Of a stretch of 64,000 nucleotides of DNA, positions 41,201 to 47,800 are shown in pieces (positions within the stretch are counted from its first letter, which is position 1; every line of letters begins with the position of its first letter). The DNA comes from Pachyseris speciosa (lineage: Eukaryota; Cnidaria; Anthozoa; Scleractinia; Pachyseridae). The notes beneath the pieces were generated by a model. It was not told the DNA's origin. It made no database searches and was given only the letters and a program-made list of their open reading frames with translations. The translations under genes were made by a program, and so were the position numbers. Location of the stretch: positions 683,501 through 747,500 of the forward strand of contig JAEMWC010000373.1 of assembly GCA_016490735.1 (NCBI GenBank). The letters run 5' to 3'.

Positions 41201-44200
41201 CGATCATATGGAAACCAGCCTTATAGATTGTTTTCACATGACGTCACGGTGGCCATGTTGGTGTCCCAAAACAAAGAAACAGTGGCCATGTTGGTGTCCC
41301 AAACTAAACCTCTGAGAATAGAACTCTATTTTTATGCATATGCTTTTTTTTTGTTTCAGTAAACAAATATGACCGGTTGTCACGTGAATGAAAACGCTCT
41401 ATATCAAAGCAAGATGGTCGTAAAATTATGCAATTTATCTGACTTATGCATGGTCCATTTTAAAAGCTCTGTTATACACAGTTGTGTTATTTCATATTCC
41501 TAGGTCATGGCAATCAATAATTGTTGGAACTGAAAATGGTCACAATATAGAACTGCATGCATTACCAGCAGTGCCAAATGACAGTGGTGTCATCATAACA
41601 GCCCTTAGTTCATCAAACTTCATCTCGTTTACAAGGTGGTTTACTTCTGCAATGCTGTCTGAATGCTAACAAAATAACAATGTTTGATCACTTAAATACT
41701 GTATATTAAATGAGTGCACCTGTACATTACAAAGAAACAACAATACGACTACATGGCCACCTTAAGGTGGAGGTACACCTGAACACTGTTTTTAGGTTGC
41801 TAAAAAGGAATTAATTTGGAATATTTGGGAAGAGATAATTTTTCTAAAAGGATTAGTTAAATTGCGGGAAAAAGATAATATTGAAGATTTAACAGAGGTT
41901 TAAAATTGGAATTTGAAGTTAGAAATATTAGTAGACAGACACCAAACAGTTCCCCATCAACCTGCAGTGCCCTTGTGGGGTGTGAACTGTCTGGTGATGT
42001 TTCAAAACATTTTTACCCCATTTCCAATCCCTTCTTCAAACTCCTTAGAATTTCACTCAAATTCACATGTAGTCCCACCTTAAGTGACTGTATCACAGTG
42101 ACAACCAAAGTTTTCTCCATTAAGCCAGAATCAGTTTGAGCACCATGTAGTTTGAGTTTGAGTAACTTGAGTTTGAGAGGAGTTCCAGCACCCAGCAGAT
42201 AGCCGAAGTCTCAGGGCCTTGCGATATCCTGTACTGGAGTTATTTGGCAAAATGTACCACTCAAAATTATAGTGTTTTGTATGGAAACACCATAGTTGGA
42301 AGTAGTGAAGCACTTCCAAATAAGGAAAATGCCAATTTGGTGCACAACCTCAGGAGCTGTGGACTCAAATTGTGTTCCTCCACGGGAAAACGTACATTAA
42401 CGGTCATCCGTTAAACGTTAGAAAACTAACAGATAGTTACCGGATTGCTAACAGCTTTGAAGTCCTTCTAACACTTAGTACTAACGTTCTAATGCTCGTC
42501 CCTGACCTTCTAACGATTTGTCCTAACACTATAATGGTTTGCTTTAACACTCTAACAGTTTTTTCTAATGCTCTAACAGTTTGTGCTAAAGTTCTAGTGG
42601 CTGATCTCCAGTTCTAAAGGATCATAAGTTGTGAACGATGTATATGAGAACTGCAGATGAAATGAATCGAATGATCATTGCAGTTACTATTAAACAGTTC
42701 GTTTTTTGACGCTTGTGTGGTCACGTATTACTTATCTCTTTCCTTTTAACGAAGTCTTTAGTTAAGCGGTCGATCGAAAGAAGGAAGCGAGGTGCTGCCA
42801 AATTCTTTTTGCACCGGCTAAAACTGAGAGCATTCAATGAGGCCTTCCAAGGAGTAGAAGCGACTGCAAAAACATTTGTGAATCTTCTCCCAAAACACCG
42901 ACAACCAACAGAAATTTTCTGAAAAAGCACAGTAGTTTGTGACGATTCTCTCACTTTCAAGTGAGAGACGGAGTCGTAAAACGTGCGACAAAGCAACACC
43001 AGACCACCACATTGTTTTCAATTCACTGTGCAGCCAACAGCGTCTTTTGTTGATGTTTGGCAGTTGTCTCAATTCCATACTCTGCTAGTTTCAAAAATTA
43101 CATATACAGCTACACTCTAACGGGAAAGGATCAGATGCTAACATGGTTTAATAATGCCACTAACAGATATGACTAACACTCTAACAGGCAAGGATCAGGT
43201 GCTAACGGTTTGACTAATGTCACTAACGGATGTGACTAACACTCTAATGGGCAAGGGTCATGAGCTAACGGATTGCTAGGGGAGCAGGGATGGCATAGTG
43301 GTGAGAGCACTCGCCTCCCACCTATGTGGCACCGGGTTCGATTCCCGGTGACGACATAAGTGGGCTGAGTTTGTGTTGGTTCTCGACCCTGCTCCGAAGG
43401 TGTTTCTCTGGGTAATCCGGTTTTCCTCCCTCAGCAAAAACCAGCATACGGCTTATTCGAGCTGGCTGAAGGCTGTGCTCCAAGGTCATACATAGACCGT
43501 ATAGTGGCTGCCAGAGGCACCTTGTATATGCTTTCAGTTCAACCTTGCTGTACTTTGCAAGGATGATTAGCTCAGACAGTTATTGTTATTATTATTATTG
43601 TTATTATGAACAACGCTACTAACGGTTTTCATCAATGTTTCTAACGGATGACTAATGGATAGCTAGCGTTTTAGACCGTTTAACAGAAGGTCGTTAGTGT
43701 ACGTTTTCCCGTGGAGGGTCACAATTGCTTGCTAACATTAACTTTAATTTTATGCTAAAATATCATCATAAAACAAGGTATTACAAAAAGCAAATAATTA
43801 ATGACAGAGCTAAGGAACAAATGCAGTGGAAGGATCACTGCAGGGGGCAAGATTTCTGCACAGCCCTATATATTAATTATGTATGCATTTTGTTGCTCAA
43901 ACTCTACTCATGCTCCCCAGTTTTGGAACGGGGTTAGTATGTATGATGATGTTAATGTATGGGGCCGTGTGGAAATCTTTCCGAATTGTCTACCCCAAAG
44001 TTACACATTAGTGCATTAACAATGCAACTTTTGCTCTGGGTAACAGACACCAACTTATAACTGGTGAACGTCAGTGAGCTTATGATGTACAGACAGATAT
44101 CAAAATCATTGATGTGTCTCATATTTTAGTACGGGTAGAGTCTAAAAGGAGTTGGAGGCATTTTTCCTCTTCATTGACGCAGTTAAACTACTAGCAAAAC

Positions 44201-44449
44201 ACTCACATACGATATTCAAAAGCGGGAGTGACTGTAAAACACCCGCTTGACCACTTCAAGTGTCTCATGAAACGAGGAAAACATATGTCACATTCTTATT
44301 GAACGACATGCAAATACGTTGCCCAGTACTCTGAAGTTCACCCCAAAGATTAAATTTACCTGATCTAAAGACAGCCATTCTGCAATCTTTTCATCCAATT
44401 CGCTATCACCTGAATTGATCTGCACTGGCGCTGCGTTTTCGTCCGCCAT
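1029..44449 (-). CDS. PGM2: PGM2, phosphoglucomutase/phosphopentomutase 2 (14 exons, 3' part off window)
   Basis: Cytosolic enzyme of the alpha-D-phosphohexomutase family that interconverts ribose-1-P/ribose-5-P (and deoxyribose phosphates) and, less efficiently, glucose-1-P/glucose-6-P. Coding join on the minus strand: 44449-44360, 41665-41566, 37962-37895, 31295-31207, 29693-29609, 28731-28648, 28157-28134, 27317-27154, 26779-26656, 25262-25197, 20596-20499, 20144-20047, 6654-6572, 1122-1029. All introns are GT-AG and all phases match, giving 422 complete codons without a stop. Visible motifs: FGTAGL near residues 59-64, the phosphoserine loop TASHNP with Ser at about 162, the metal loop NDPDSDR at about 316-322, the GNE loop at about 339-341, and the sugar loop FEEAI at 418-422. 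Compared with the ~612-residue family, about 190 C-terminal residues (phosphate-binding domain) lie off the left edge. Introns are loaded with transposons; the largest (6655-20046) is 13.4 kb. PGM2L1 is a vertebrate duplicate, so PGM2 is the suitable name for an invertebrate. Confidence 0.95.
1560..1620. repeat. Half copy of small inverted-repeat element
   Basis: Matches the right half of the element at 2436-2564: ACTCAAG, then GGGCACAGTTTTTCCCTATA, then CGGACTGACC and CCAGTGAATAACA. The left arm is absent, so this is a truncated or solo-end copy. Confidence 0.6.
2436..2564. mobile_element. Small palindromic element (MITE), about 129 bp
   Basis: The two arms are inverted copies: GGTCCGTATTGGGAGAAAC with GTGCC on the left, and GGGCAC with GGTTTCTCCTAATATGGACC on the right. 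Outer bases also pair (ATTCACCAG versus GGCCAATGAAT). It has no coding capacity. The family has a second copy at 1560-1620. Confidence 0.7.
4130..5528 (-). pseudogene. Crypton-type tyrosine recombinase, decayed
   Basis: Remnant of a Crypton transposon encoding a tyrosine recombinase of the DUF3504 type also found in host genes QRICH1, ZMYM2 and KIAA1958. Order on the minus strand: acidic N-terminus from 5528; core-binding part from about 5343 (LNVWKRF, then LPADKLN, then YEPITL and SLQHYL); [16 protein letters not shown] around the first catalytic Arg (about 4930); PLGKNEIGK and [11 protein letters not shown] (the H-x-x-R box) near 4530-4640; GHRN; then LKSLDSY with the nucleophile-position Tyr near 4450-4480; and a lysine-rich, acidic tail ending at 4130. 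Breaks: a frameshift near 5355 in an A run, a frameshift near 4710, a TAG just before the GHRN segment, and a stop near 4343. No intact product is possible. Termini and target duplication were not determined. Confidence 0.85.
6572..6654 (-). CDS. PGM2: PGM2 exon 13
   Basis: 83 nt, enters with two bases completing a Gly codon and ends in phase 0. Encodes the [10 protein letters not shown] segment, equivalent to human YMLASTVSSKIL. Acceptor GTTAACAG, donor GTCAGT. The intron upstream of it carries the 12.6 kb transposon. Confidence 0.94.
7277..7475 (+). repeat. Left 199 bp terminal inverted repeat
   Basis: Inverted copy of 19640-19838, with a modest number of mismatches and no large gaps. Outer end ATTGAAGGGCTCAGTGG; inner end CGTCACTTAGCACAG. 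A stretch inside it (7340-7390, CAAATGAGCTGAAG onward) also resembles 49215-49262 inside the FTSJ1-intron retrotransposon. Confidence 0.85.
7476..7992. other. Spacer between outer TIR and repeat arm (left)
   Basis: Unique-looking sequence not shared with the corresponding right spacer (18764-19639). Overlapping open frames on both strands here show no recognisable domain. Confidence 0.4.
7993..11765. repeat. Left arm: array of ~366 bp monomers, partly in 732 bp dimers
   Basis: Begins with GGTTACC copies (8020-8070), then about nine monomers. The marker AAACGTTATAAC recurs near 8809, 9176, 9542, 9907, 10274, 10639 and 11009, with a variant near 11474, so spacing is about 366 bp. Alternate monomers are more alike, and 9143-9874, 9875-10606 and 10607-11240 form 732 bp higher-order units. 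Each monomer carries about three CATCGCAA octamers, typically two spaced roughly 20 bp apart plus one followed by TAG. The first ~1.4 kb is repeated in inverse orientation at 17363-18763. Confidence 0.9.
11965..12096. mobile_element. Palindromic small element (~130 bp)
   Basis: Near-perfect inverted repeat: AAGGTGTAGTAAC with ATTCCAGGGATAAAT on the left pairs with ATTTATCCCTGGAAT and GTTATTACACCTTT on the right. It sits between the left repeat arm and the transposase gene. Confidence 0.75.
12332..16759 (-). pseudogene. Multi-exon transposase gene with PHD finger, broken in its catalytic exon
   Basis: Proposed exons on the minus strand: 16759-16745 (start MVRYK), 16647-16399, 16319-16245, 15778-15699, 15601-15430, 15155-14865, then 14573 leftward to 12332. 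The first six join in phase with GT-AG sites. Exon 2 gives a basic Trp-rich region ([17 protein letters not shown]) that may bind DNA. Exons 4-5 give a PHD finger: CYC, then [14 protein letters not shown] and FVCGQC, fitting C4HC3 spacing. Exon 6 is acidic and Ser-rich. The last part contains FWDATG near 13755 and MESDFS near 13520, which look like two acidic residues of a DDE-type catalytic core, followed by [11 protein letters not shown] and a Lys/Arg-rich tail. Breaks: a frame change near 14285, a frameshift near 13645 and a TAA near 13600. It is the presumed transposase of the surrounding element. I do not recognise the exact superfamily. Confidence 0.75.
15970..16004. repeat. (ATA)n microsatellite
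   Basis: Uninterrupted AAT/ATA trinucleotide run inside the intron between exons 3 and 4 of the transposase gene. Confidence 0.95.
16760..17362. promoter_or_regulatory. Presumed 5' region of the transposase gene
   Basis: 603 bp between the proposed transposase start codon and the right inverted arm. It has no open frame of note and is not shared with the left side. By position it should hold the promoter, but no TATA box or other clear element was identified. Confidence 0.35.
17363..18763. repeat. Right arm: inverted copy of the first ~1.4 kb of the left arm
   Basis: Reverse complement of roughly 7993-9372, including the GGTTACC/GGTAACC cluster (18690-18740) and about three ~366 bp monomers with TTGCGATG (inverse CATCGCAA) motifs. 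The arm is much shorter than the left arm (1.4 versus 3.8 kb), so the array has expanded or contracted on one side. Similarity stops at about 18763/7993. Confidence 0.9.
18764..19639. other. Spacer between right arm and outer TIR
   Basis: Not homologous to the left spacer. A short open frame starts at 18906 and others follow, but nothing is recognisable. Near 19622-19639 there is AGAAGGGCTTGGTGGAAGA, an inverted copy of the outer TIR end. This allows the reading that 19622-19838 is itself a ~217 bp small element. Confidence 0.4.
19640..19838 (-). repeat. Right 199 bp terminal inverted repeat
   Basis: Inverse of 7277-7475. It ends CCACTGAGCCCTTCAAT, then TA. See the element entry for the uncertainty over whether this is the element's true end. 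Confidence 0.85.
19853..19957. mobile_element. Palindromic small element next to the transposon end
   Basis: Arms GGCAGGCACTAGAAAGGGAA and its inverse TTCCCTTTCTAGTGCCTGCC lie about 60 bp apart. GCATAGC/GCAGGCTATAG-like ends place it with a loose family also seen at 36110-36265 and 62947-63096. Confidence 0.7.
20047..20144 (-). CDS. PGM2: PGM2 exon 12
   Basis: 98 nt, phase 2 in and phase 1 out. Encodes [13 protein letters not shown] and GWWAF, matching human SGEWRVFSGNELG and GWWLF and including the GNE sugar-binding loop. Acceptor AACTGAAG, donor GTATGT. Confidence 0.93.
20499..20596 (-). CDS. PGM2: PGM2 exon 11
   Basis: 98 nt, phase 0 in. Encodes the metal-binding loop [15 protein letters not shown] (human ANDPDADRLAVAEKQ). 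Acceptor TTTACTCAG, donor GTAGGC. Confidence 0.95.
21286..22377. mobile_element. Non-autonomous element with TTAA target duplication (~1.08 kb)
   Basis: Ends are TTAA-AGACCCATGTTCATCCAAG on the left (TTAA 21286-21289) and CTTGGATGAACAAGGGTCT-TTAA on the right (TTAA 22374-22377). Imperfect terminal inverted repeats of about 20 bp bordered by TTAA are the mark of piggyBac-type transposition. Internal open frames (for example 21470-21832 minus) show no transposase motif. Confidence 0.75.
22780..23164. mobile_element. 385 bp element with TTA target duplication
   Basis: Inverted ends AGCCCTGGCTACAC and GTGTAGCCAGGGCT (14 bp, perfect). Comparison with intact satellite units (GACACTTAGTTTATTTC) shows that TTA was duplicated (22777-22779 and 23165-23167), as in PIF/Harbinger elements. 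The interior is rich in ACAATGTT/AACATTGT repeats. Non-coding. Confidence 0.85.
23463..23814. mobile_element. 352 bp element with TAA target duplication
   Basis: Short inverted ends GGGCCT and AGGCCC, flanked by TAA (23460-23462 and 23815-23817). The neighbouring satellite units show the empty site (TTTAAGGT). GC-richer than its surroundings. Non-coding. Confidence 0.75.
24116..25196. other. Rest of PGM2 intron 10
   Basis: No gene recognised. The stretch 24700-24790 (TTTGACCAGCC, GGCCGGTCACC) resembles 21030-21100 (GGGCCGGTCAAATG), so a dispersed repeat may be present at both places, but its ends were not found. Confidence 0.35.
25197..25262 (-). CDS. PGM2: PGM2 exon 10
   Basis: 66 nt, 22 codons, phase 0/0. 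Encodes [19 protein letters not shown], near-identical to human [18 protein letters not shown]. Acceptor CTCCCTCAG-like, donor GTAAGT. Confidence 0.97.
25765..26453. mobile_element. Non-autonomous element with TTAA target duplication (~0.68 kb)
   Basis: TTAA-GGACGTTCGTGCCC at 25765 and GGGCGCGAACGTCC-TTAA ending at 26453. The interior carries a run ending GGGGGTCACCG, also present in the TTAA element at 53132-54425, so these two appear related. No transposase. Confidence 0.8.
26656..26779 (-). CDS. PGM2: PGM2 exon 9
   Basis: 124 nt, enters with one base completing an Arg codon, ends in phase 0. Encodes [16 protein letters not shown] and [10 protein letters not shown], matching human KVKFVHTSVHGVGHSF. 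Of two possible AG acceptors, only the one at 26779 keeps the frame open. Confidence 0.95.
27154..27317 (-). CDS. PGM2: PGM2 exon 8
   Basis: 164 nt, phase 0 in, two bases carried out. Encodes [13 protein letters not shown], then PWQNSW and YFEDVKKYS, matching human [13 protein letters not shown] and YFEDLKKYC. Acceptor TTGTTTAG, donor GTTATT. Confidence 0.95.
28134..28157 (-). CDS. PGM2: PGM2 exon 7, a 24 nt microexon
   Basis: Eight codons, VYLDNGAQ, phase 0/0, aligning exactly with human VYWDNGAQ. Acceptor TTTTTTAG, donor GTATTT. The flanking exons need it to keep the conserved sequence. Confidence 0.93.
28648..28731 (-). CDS. PGM2: PGM2 exon 6 (catalytic serine)
   Basis: 84 nt, phase 0/0. 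Encodes [17 protein letters not shown] with the phosphorylated Ser of the TASHNP loop. Acceptor ACTTTAG, donor GTAAAG. Confidence 0.97.
28732..31206 (-). other. PGM2 introns 4 and 5 (exon 5 between)
   Basis: Apart from exon 5 (29609-29693), no repeat or gene recognised. The overlapping open frames at 30061-30370 look like chance frames in GC-richer DNA. Confidence 0.45.
29609..29693 (-). CDS. PGM2: PGM2 exon 5
   Basis: 85 nt, phase 2 in, phase 0 out. Encodes [18 protein letters not shown], matching human SQGIPVYLFSDITPTPFV. Acceptor TTTAATAG, donor GTAAGT. Confidence 0.96.
31207..31295 (-). CDS. PGM2: PGM2 exon 4
   Basis: 89 nt, phase 0 in, two bases out. Encodes [17 protein letters not shown] and [12 protein letters not shown], matching human GFCRYLEKQFSDLKQKG and IVISFDARAH. 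Acceptor TTCAACAG, donor GTAAGA. Confidence 0.96.
31893..32250 (+). mobile_element. tRNA-derived SINE with (ATT)n tail
   Basis: tRNA-like head with an A-box-like stretch (TTGGTGCAGTGATGAGAG) and a B box (GGGTTCGATTCCC), then a body ATAAGTGGGTTGAGTTTACTG and TCTGCTCCGAGAGG shared with the SINE at 43279-43606. The tail is the ATT/GTT microsatellite 32168-32250. It lies in PGM2 intron 3, antisense to the gene. Confidence 0.85.
32168..32250. repeat. (ATT)n microsatellite, tail of the SINE
   Basis: Trinucleotide run with a few GTT interruptions near its start. Confidence 0.95.
32712..32966 (+). pseudogene. PiggyBac-type transposase fragment
   Basis: An 84-codon frame reads [20 protein letters not shown], then [21 protein letters not shown]. 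This is the pattern of the N-terminal dimerisation region of piggyBac/PGBD transposases (YFxLFFTPxL, then EELKAFLGI). The catalytic region is absent downstream, and no bordering TTAA termini were found. A solitary truncated piece, possibly related to the TTAA elements in the window. Confidence 0.65.
32967..34789. other. PGM2 intron 3 sequence without recognised content
   Basis: AT-rich. No gene, RNA or repeat could be supported. Confidence 0.4.
34790..36265. repeat. Region bounded by inverted GGGGTTTGTCTGCAAGC segments
   Basis: 34830-34972 and 36110-36180 are inverted relative to each other: both contain GGGGTTTGTCTGCAAGC followed by TTTCCTTCCCTCCTCTCC. The right end closes with CACCTGCTATGCAGGCTAC. 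Similarity is about 50-70 bp per side. It may be one element with degenerate ends or two separate insertions of the same family. The sequence between is not recognised. Confidence 0.5.
37130..37595. repeat. Imperfect direct duplication (~290 bp period)
   Basis: AGAACTGTCACAGC, then GGCAAACCTTTTCAC, GGACAG, CTGTATTAAAAT and TAGCTTCACAACT occur in the same order at 37135-37300 and 37427-37575. The copies are clearly diverged. Confidence 0.6.
37895..37962 (-). CDS. PGM2: PGM2 exon 3
   Basis: 68 nt, phase 1 in, phase 0 out. Encodes [19 protein letters not shown], matching human LRAAMGPGISRMNDLTIIQ. Acceptor TTACAAAG, donor GTTAGT. Confidence 0.96.
38737..40452. repeat. 1.7 kb foldback (long palindrome)
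   Basis: Arms of about 850 bp. GTATGGTGGCC, then CTGCCACTAAGTTTTGAGG near 38741 pairs with CCTCAAAACTTAGTGGCAG, then GGCCACCATAC near 40415-40450. AT-rich segments (38800-39050 and 40150-40400) pair, and segments with GGCTCG, GCCGGCTCG and GAACGAGGTAGATAT pair toward the centre near 39600. Arms look close to identical with small indels. Confidence 0.85.
40614..40976 (-). mobile_element. tRNA-related SINE flanked by ~67 bp direct repeats
   Basis: The segment 40683-40908 contains a minus-strand tRNA-like part (40741-40814). It is flanked by near-identical copies of one sequence, 40614-40682 and 40909-40976, both with AATAGTGGAATAGAGAATT and ending CCCATG and TAACCCACT. The right copy lacks two bases. 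The repeats are far longer than a normal SINE target duplication. Confidence 0.75.
40741..40814 (-). tRNA. tRNA-like sequence within a SINE
   Basis: On the minus strand the ends GACCTTG and CGAGGTC pair as an acceptor stem. TAGCTCAGTCGG (A box) and GGGTTCGATTCCC (B box) are perfect. The anticodon arm pairs poorly, so it is a tRNA-derived head or pseudo-tRNA rather than a working gene. Anticodon not assigned. Confidence 0.55.
41566..41665 (-). CDS. PGM2: PGM2 exon 2
   Basis: 100 nt, phase 0 in, one base out. Encodes [19 protein letters not shown], matching human NKEELRKCFGARMEFGTAG. Acceptor TTTTGTTAG, donor GTAATG. Confidence 0.94.
41762..42083. mobile_element. Short element with TTAA target duplication (~0.31 kb)
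   Basis: TTAA-GGTGGAGGTACACC on the left (TTAA 41762-41765) and GTAGTCCCACC-TTAA on the right (42080-42083). The right part has an inverted, diverged relative at 61014-61200. Non-coding. Confidence 0.7.
42366..43727. mobile_element. 1.36 kb TIR element with CTAACG subterminal repeats
   Basis: Inverted ends CCTCCACGGGAAAACGTACA (42377) and TGTACGTTTTCCCGTGGAGG (to 43715). Pairing extends outward through AATTGTG and inward through TAACG. Many copies of CTAACGG or CTAACACT fill both subterminal parts (42400-42600 and 43110-43270, 43615-43690), like transposase-binding arrays. It carries a SINE. The middle (42828-42995) resembles 44940-45345. No transposase. Confidence 0.75.
43279..43606 (+). 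mobile_element. tRNA-derived SINE inside the TIR element
   Basis: GGGGAGCAGGG, an A box (TGGCATAGTGGTGAGAGC), a B box (GGGTTCGATTCCC), a body with ATAAGTGGGCTGAGTTTG and CTGCTCCGAAGGTG, and a TTATTA tail. Same family as 31893-32250. Confidence 0.85.
44360..44449 (-). CDS. PGM2: PGM2 exon 1 with start codon
   Basis: 30 codons, [10 protein letters not shown] through [11 protein letters not shown], phase 0 out. The EWLSLDQ end aligns with human QWLRWDK. It is the only Met in frame before the family's conserved N-terminus. Donor GTAAAT. Confidence 0.93.
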
Positions 44450-44587
44450 TTTTTGGGAAGTGTGAGCCCATGTGTTTCCCTATCAGCAGTGTTTCTGTTT
44501 CTCAGGTATACAAGTCATGTATGTGTATTGCACTGTGTTTCATTCGGCGACGAGAAAAGCTAAACAAAGCTAAACACTTAAACGAGA
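44450..44587. promoter_or_regulatory. Bidirectional promoter between PGM2 and FTSJ1
   Basis: 138 bp separate the two divergent start codons, so both promoters and both 5' UTRs must fit here or in unseen upstream exons. No clear TATA box. Inference from gene layout. Confidence 0.65.
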
Positions 44588-44884
44588 ATGGGACGCTCGT
44601 CAAAAGATAAAAGAGACATTTATTATCGACTAGCAAAAGAGGAGGGATGGAGAGCGAGAAGTGCTTATAAGCTATTGCAACTTAACGGTGATTTTGATCT
44701 GTTTAACGGTGTTAACAGGGTAGTGGACTTATGCGCTGCTCCCGGAAGCTGGAGTCAGGTATTGAGCAGAAAATTGATTGATGAGAGGCCAGAAGATAAG
44801 GACAAAGTGAAGATTGTGGCGGTTGACTTGCAAGCTATGGCACCCCTTCCTGGTGTTGTACAAATACAAGGAGATATTACGAAA
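44588..44884 (+). CDS. FTSJ1: FTSJ1 exon 1
   Basis: 99 codons in phase 0, ending GDITK before a strong donor GTAAGT. Contains K28 and the SAM-binding glycine loop. The frame runs seven codons into the intron before a stop. Confidence 0.96.
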
Positions 44885-47800
44885 GTAAGTATGACTCAGA
44901 TGCACTGAAACGGGAGTCGTGTTCTCCGTCGGTAGTCTCAATGAGGCCTTCCAAGCGACGTGGCTGGGAAAACCATAGTTACAGGCGACAATCTATTCCC
45001 AAAACACTGACAACCGACAATAATAGACCTTATTCGCTTGTACATTTTGTTTTTCCCAATACAGATCATGTGACGATACTCAGGAGATTTGATCCTTTGT
45101 CTGGTTCAATAAAAAAGAGTGCATGCAAGCATGAATATGTCTGCATGCACTCTTTTTAATGAGCAAGACAAAGACCAAGTCTCTTGAGTATGGTCACATG
45201 ATCTGTATTGGGAAAACAAAATGTACAAGCGAATAAGGTCTATTGGCAGAAAAAGCGCGACAGTTTGCGACAGGGACAATTCACTTTCCATTTCTCTTTG
45301 TTTTCTTTGCGACAGTGACATTTGTCCCGTAAAAGAGCGACAAAGCAATATACAATAACTGACACTATAGTGAAATTTGCTCCCAGACAGGCCCCCAATT
45401 TCTGTTACGGTATTGCTCAACCGACAGAAAAGATATGCTGCAAAACTCTTCTACAAACCCAACTTATTTATTTAATGATACGTAACTAAATCCTAATTAC
45501 AAAGGAGCAATTTCTAAACAATACAATTTGCTATCAAACTACCTTAAGCCTACTGCTAAAACTTCAGTCACCACTGACACAAACCCACAATATAAATGTT
45601 GATGTCTCCGAAGAAATCTCCTTTCGATCCACTTGAACCTTAAATGAAGTTCCTCAATAGCTCTGTACGATTCTCTCATTATAGCTTCTCCAGTCGGTCT
45701 CTGCCGACAACAATTAATTAATATTCTAGAACCTTCTTGGAGCTTCTAACATAACTATTTATGTAGGTTACATCGTAATTACATTGTTCAGCAGAATGTT
45801 CTAAATTGTTCTGTAGCGTGACAGTAGAAGGTTCTGGTACAAACATTGTGCGACTAAAGATTCTAGAAATTACCAGAAACTTAGTATTTACAGTCGCTCT
45901 CCATAACACCCTCCTCCTTCAAGAAAAGAAAGTTTGCAAAACTTTCTTGCAATTAAGTCACACTCTTGACAATCAGTCAGCAATGACATTGTCCTTTCCT
46001 TTGATGTGTCTAATGTCTAAAGCATACTCTTGTAACATTAAACTCCACCTTAGCAATCGTGATTCTTGTTCTTCAACTTGTGAATAAAAACGAGGGTTGT
46101 GATCACTATAAACAACAATAGGCAAACTAGAAGAACTGACATAAGCTTTGAAATGCTGCAGTGCTAACACTAATGCTAAACACTCTTTCTCTATGGTGGA
46201 GTAGTTCCTTTGACTCTTATTGAACTTCTTTGAAAAGTAACACACTGGATGTTCCACACCTTTATCATCTTCCTGTAACAGCATGGCACCAGCAGCCACA
46301 TCACTTGGGTCTACAGCCAAGTTGAAGAGAGAGTTGAAATCTGGAGCTGCCAATACAGGGGCACTCTGTAACATGGCTTTTAATTCTTCAAACACCTTGT
46401 CACACCAGTCACTCCAAATGAATTTTTCCCTCTTACTGAGCAACTGCATCAATGGTTCTGTGAATGCGGCAAAATTGGGACAAAACCTTCGGTAGTACAC
46501 AGCCATACCAAGAAAGCGCATCAGTTGCTTCTTGCTCTCAGGTCATGGAAAGCTAGCGATAGCCTTGACCTTAGCACATAGTTACTGGTTTTACTTCACC
46601 TTGGCCAACAACATGTCCGAGATAAGTTATCTGTGCTTGGCCAAATTCACTTTTGAAAAGATTGACAGTCAGCATTGCTCTGCTCAATCTCTCGAAGAAT
46701 TCACAGATGATCCTTAGGTGTTCTTCCCACATGTCACTGTAGATGATCACGTCATCGATGTAGGCCTCACAACCCTCAAGATCTGCAATGACTTTGTTGA
46801 TAAGACGTTGGAAAGAGGCTGGCGAATTCTACATACCAAAAGGCATAACTTTGTATTGGTACAATCCATGTGGTGTGACAAAGGCTGAAATCTCTGTGGC
46901 GCAGTCCGTCAATGGAGCTTGCCAGAATCCTTTGAGAAGGTCAAACTTCGTTACGTATCTAGCTTTTCCCACTTTGTCAATACAGTCATCCATCCTTGGG
47001 ATGGGAAACGTGTCAGTCTTAGTCACAGTGTTCACTTTTCTATAGTCTGTACATATTCGGTAACTTCCATCTGGTTTGGGAACAAGTATACAGGGAGAAC
47101 TCCAGCTACTGTTGCTCGGCTCAATGAAGTCGCTCTTGAGCAAATACTTAATCTCTTTCTTGAGGTATTGTTGTTTACTTGGATTTAGCCTGTAAGGGTG
47201 CTGTTAACTGGATCTCCATTGCCGACATCCACATCATGGTAAATCTGATCTGTTCTTGAGGGGACATCAGGAAACAGGTGCTCAAACTCCAGAAGAAGCT
47301 TCTCCAGGTCCTGGCGCTGACTCTGTGTAGGTGAAACAACTTAGTGTCCAAGTTCTGCAGTACGTCAGAATTCTTGAGTCTTGTTGTGTCAGTGGGACCA
47401 AAACTATTGCTACTAAGCTCACTACCTAACTTCTCTTTAGGCTCAGAAACAACTACATTAACATTTGCAGGCTGTACAACTAGATCACTGTTTCTCTCTA
47501 CATAAGGCTTTAACATGTTGACATGACATAACTGTGTTTGCTCATGCCTATCTGGAGTAACTACTATGTAGTTAAGATCACTCAAATTCTTCTGAATGAC
47601 ATAAGGTCCGAAAAACCTGCAAAACCAGGTACTGGCAACAATATAAGGACCTTTTGACCTGGCTTAAAGCTACGCTCTACAGCATGTACATCATACTTCT
47701 TCTTCATAGATTTCTGAGATGAACTAAGATTAGCTCTGGCTAATTCACAAGCTCTAAAAAGCTTAGTATGAAAATCTGATACATACTGCAAAAGATTGAT

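Larger units (their letters stand above)
38387..41220. mobile_element. 2.8 kb TIR element in PGM2 intron 2 with nested insertions
   Basis: Ends GCCTGGTTTCCATATGATCG and the inverse CGATCATATGGAAACCAGCC are inverted repeats of about 26 bp with one mismatch. Next to each end are several copies of GATCGCAGAC (38400-38660 and 41105-41205), a subterminal repeat. The flanks ATATA and TTATA may be the target duplication. The interior is occupied by a 1.7 kb foldback and a LINE end with a SINE. No transposase, so non-autonomous. Confidence 0.75.

Noticed and set aside
38386..41225. CRISPR-like array of GATCGCAGAC repeats
   Set aside because: Repeats are short, irregularly spaced and placed at both ends of a TIR element in eukaryotic DNA; they are subterminal transposon repeats.
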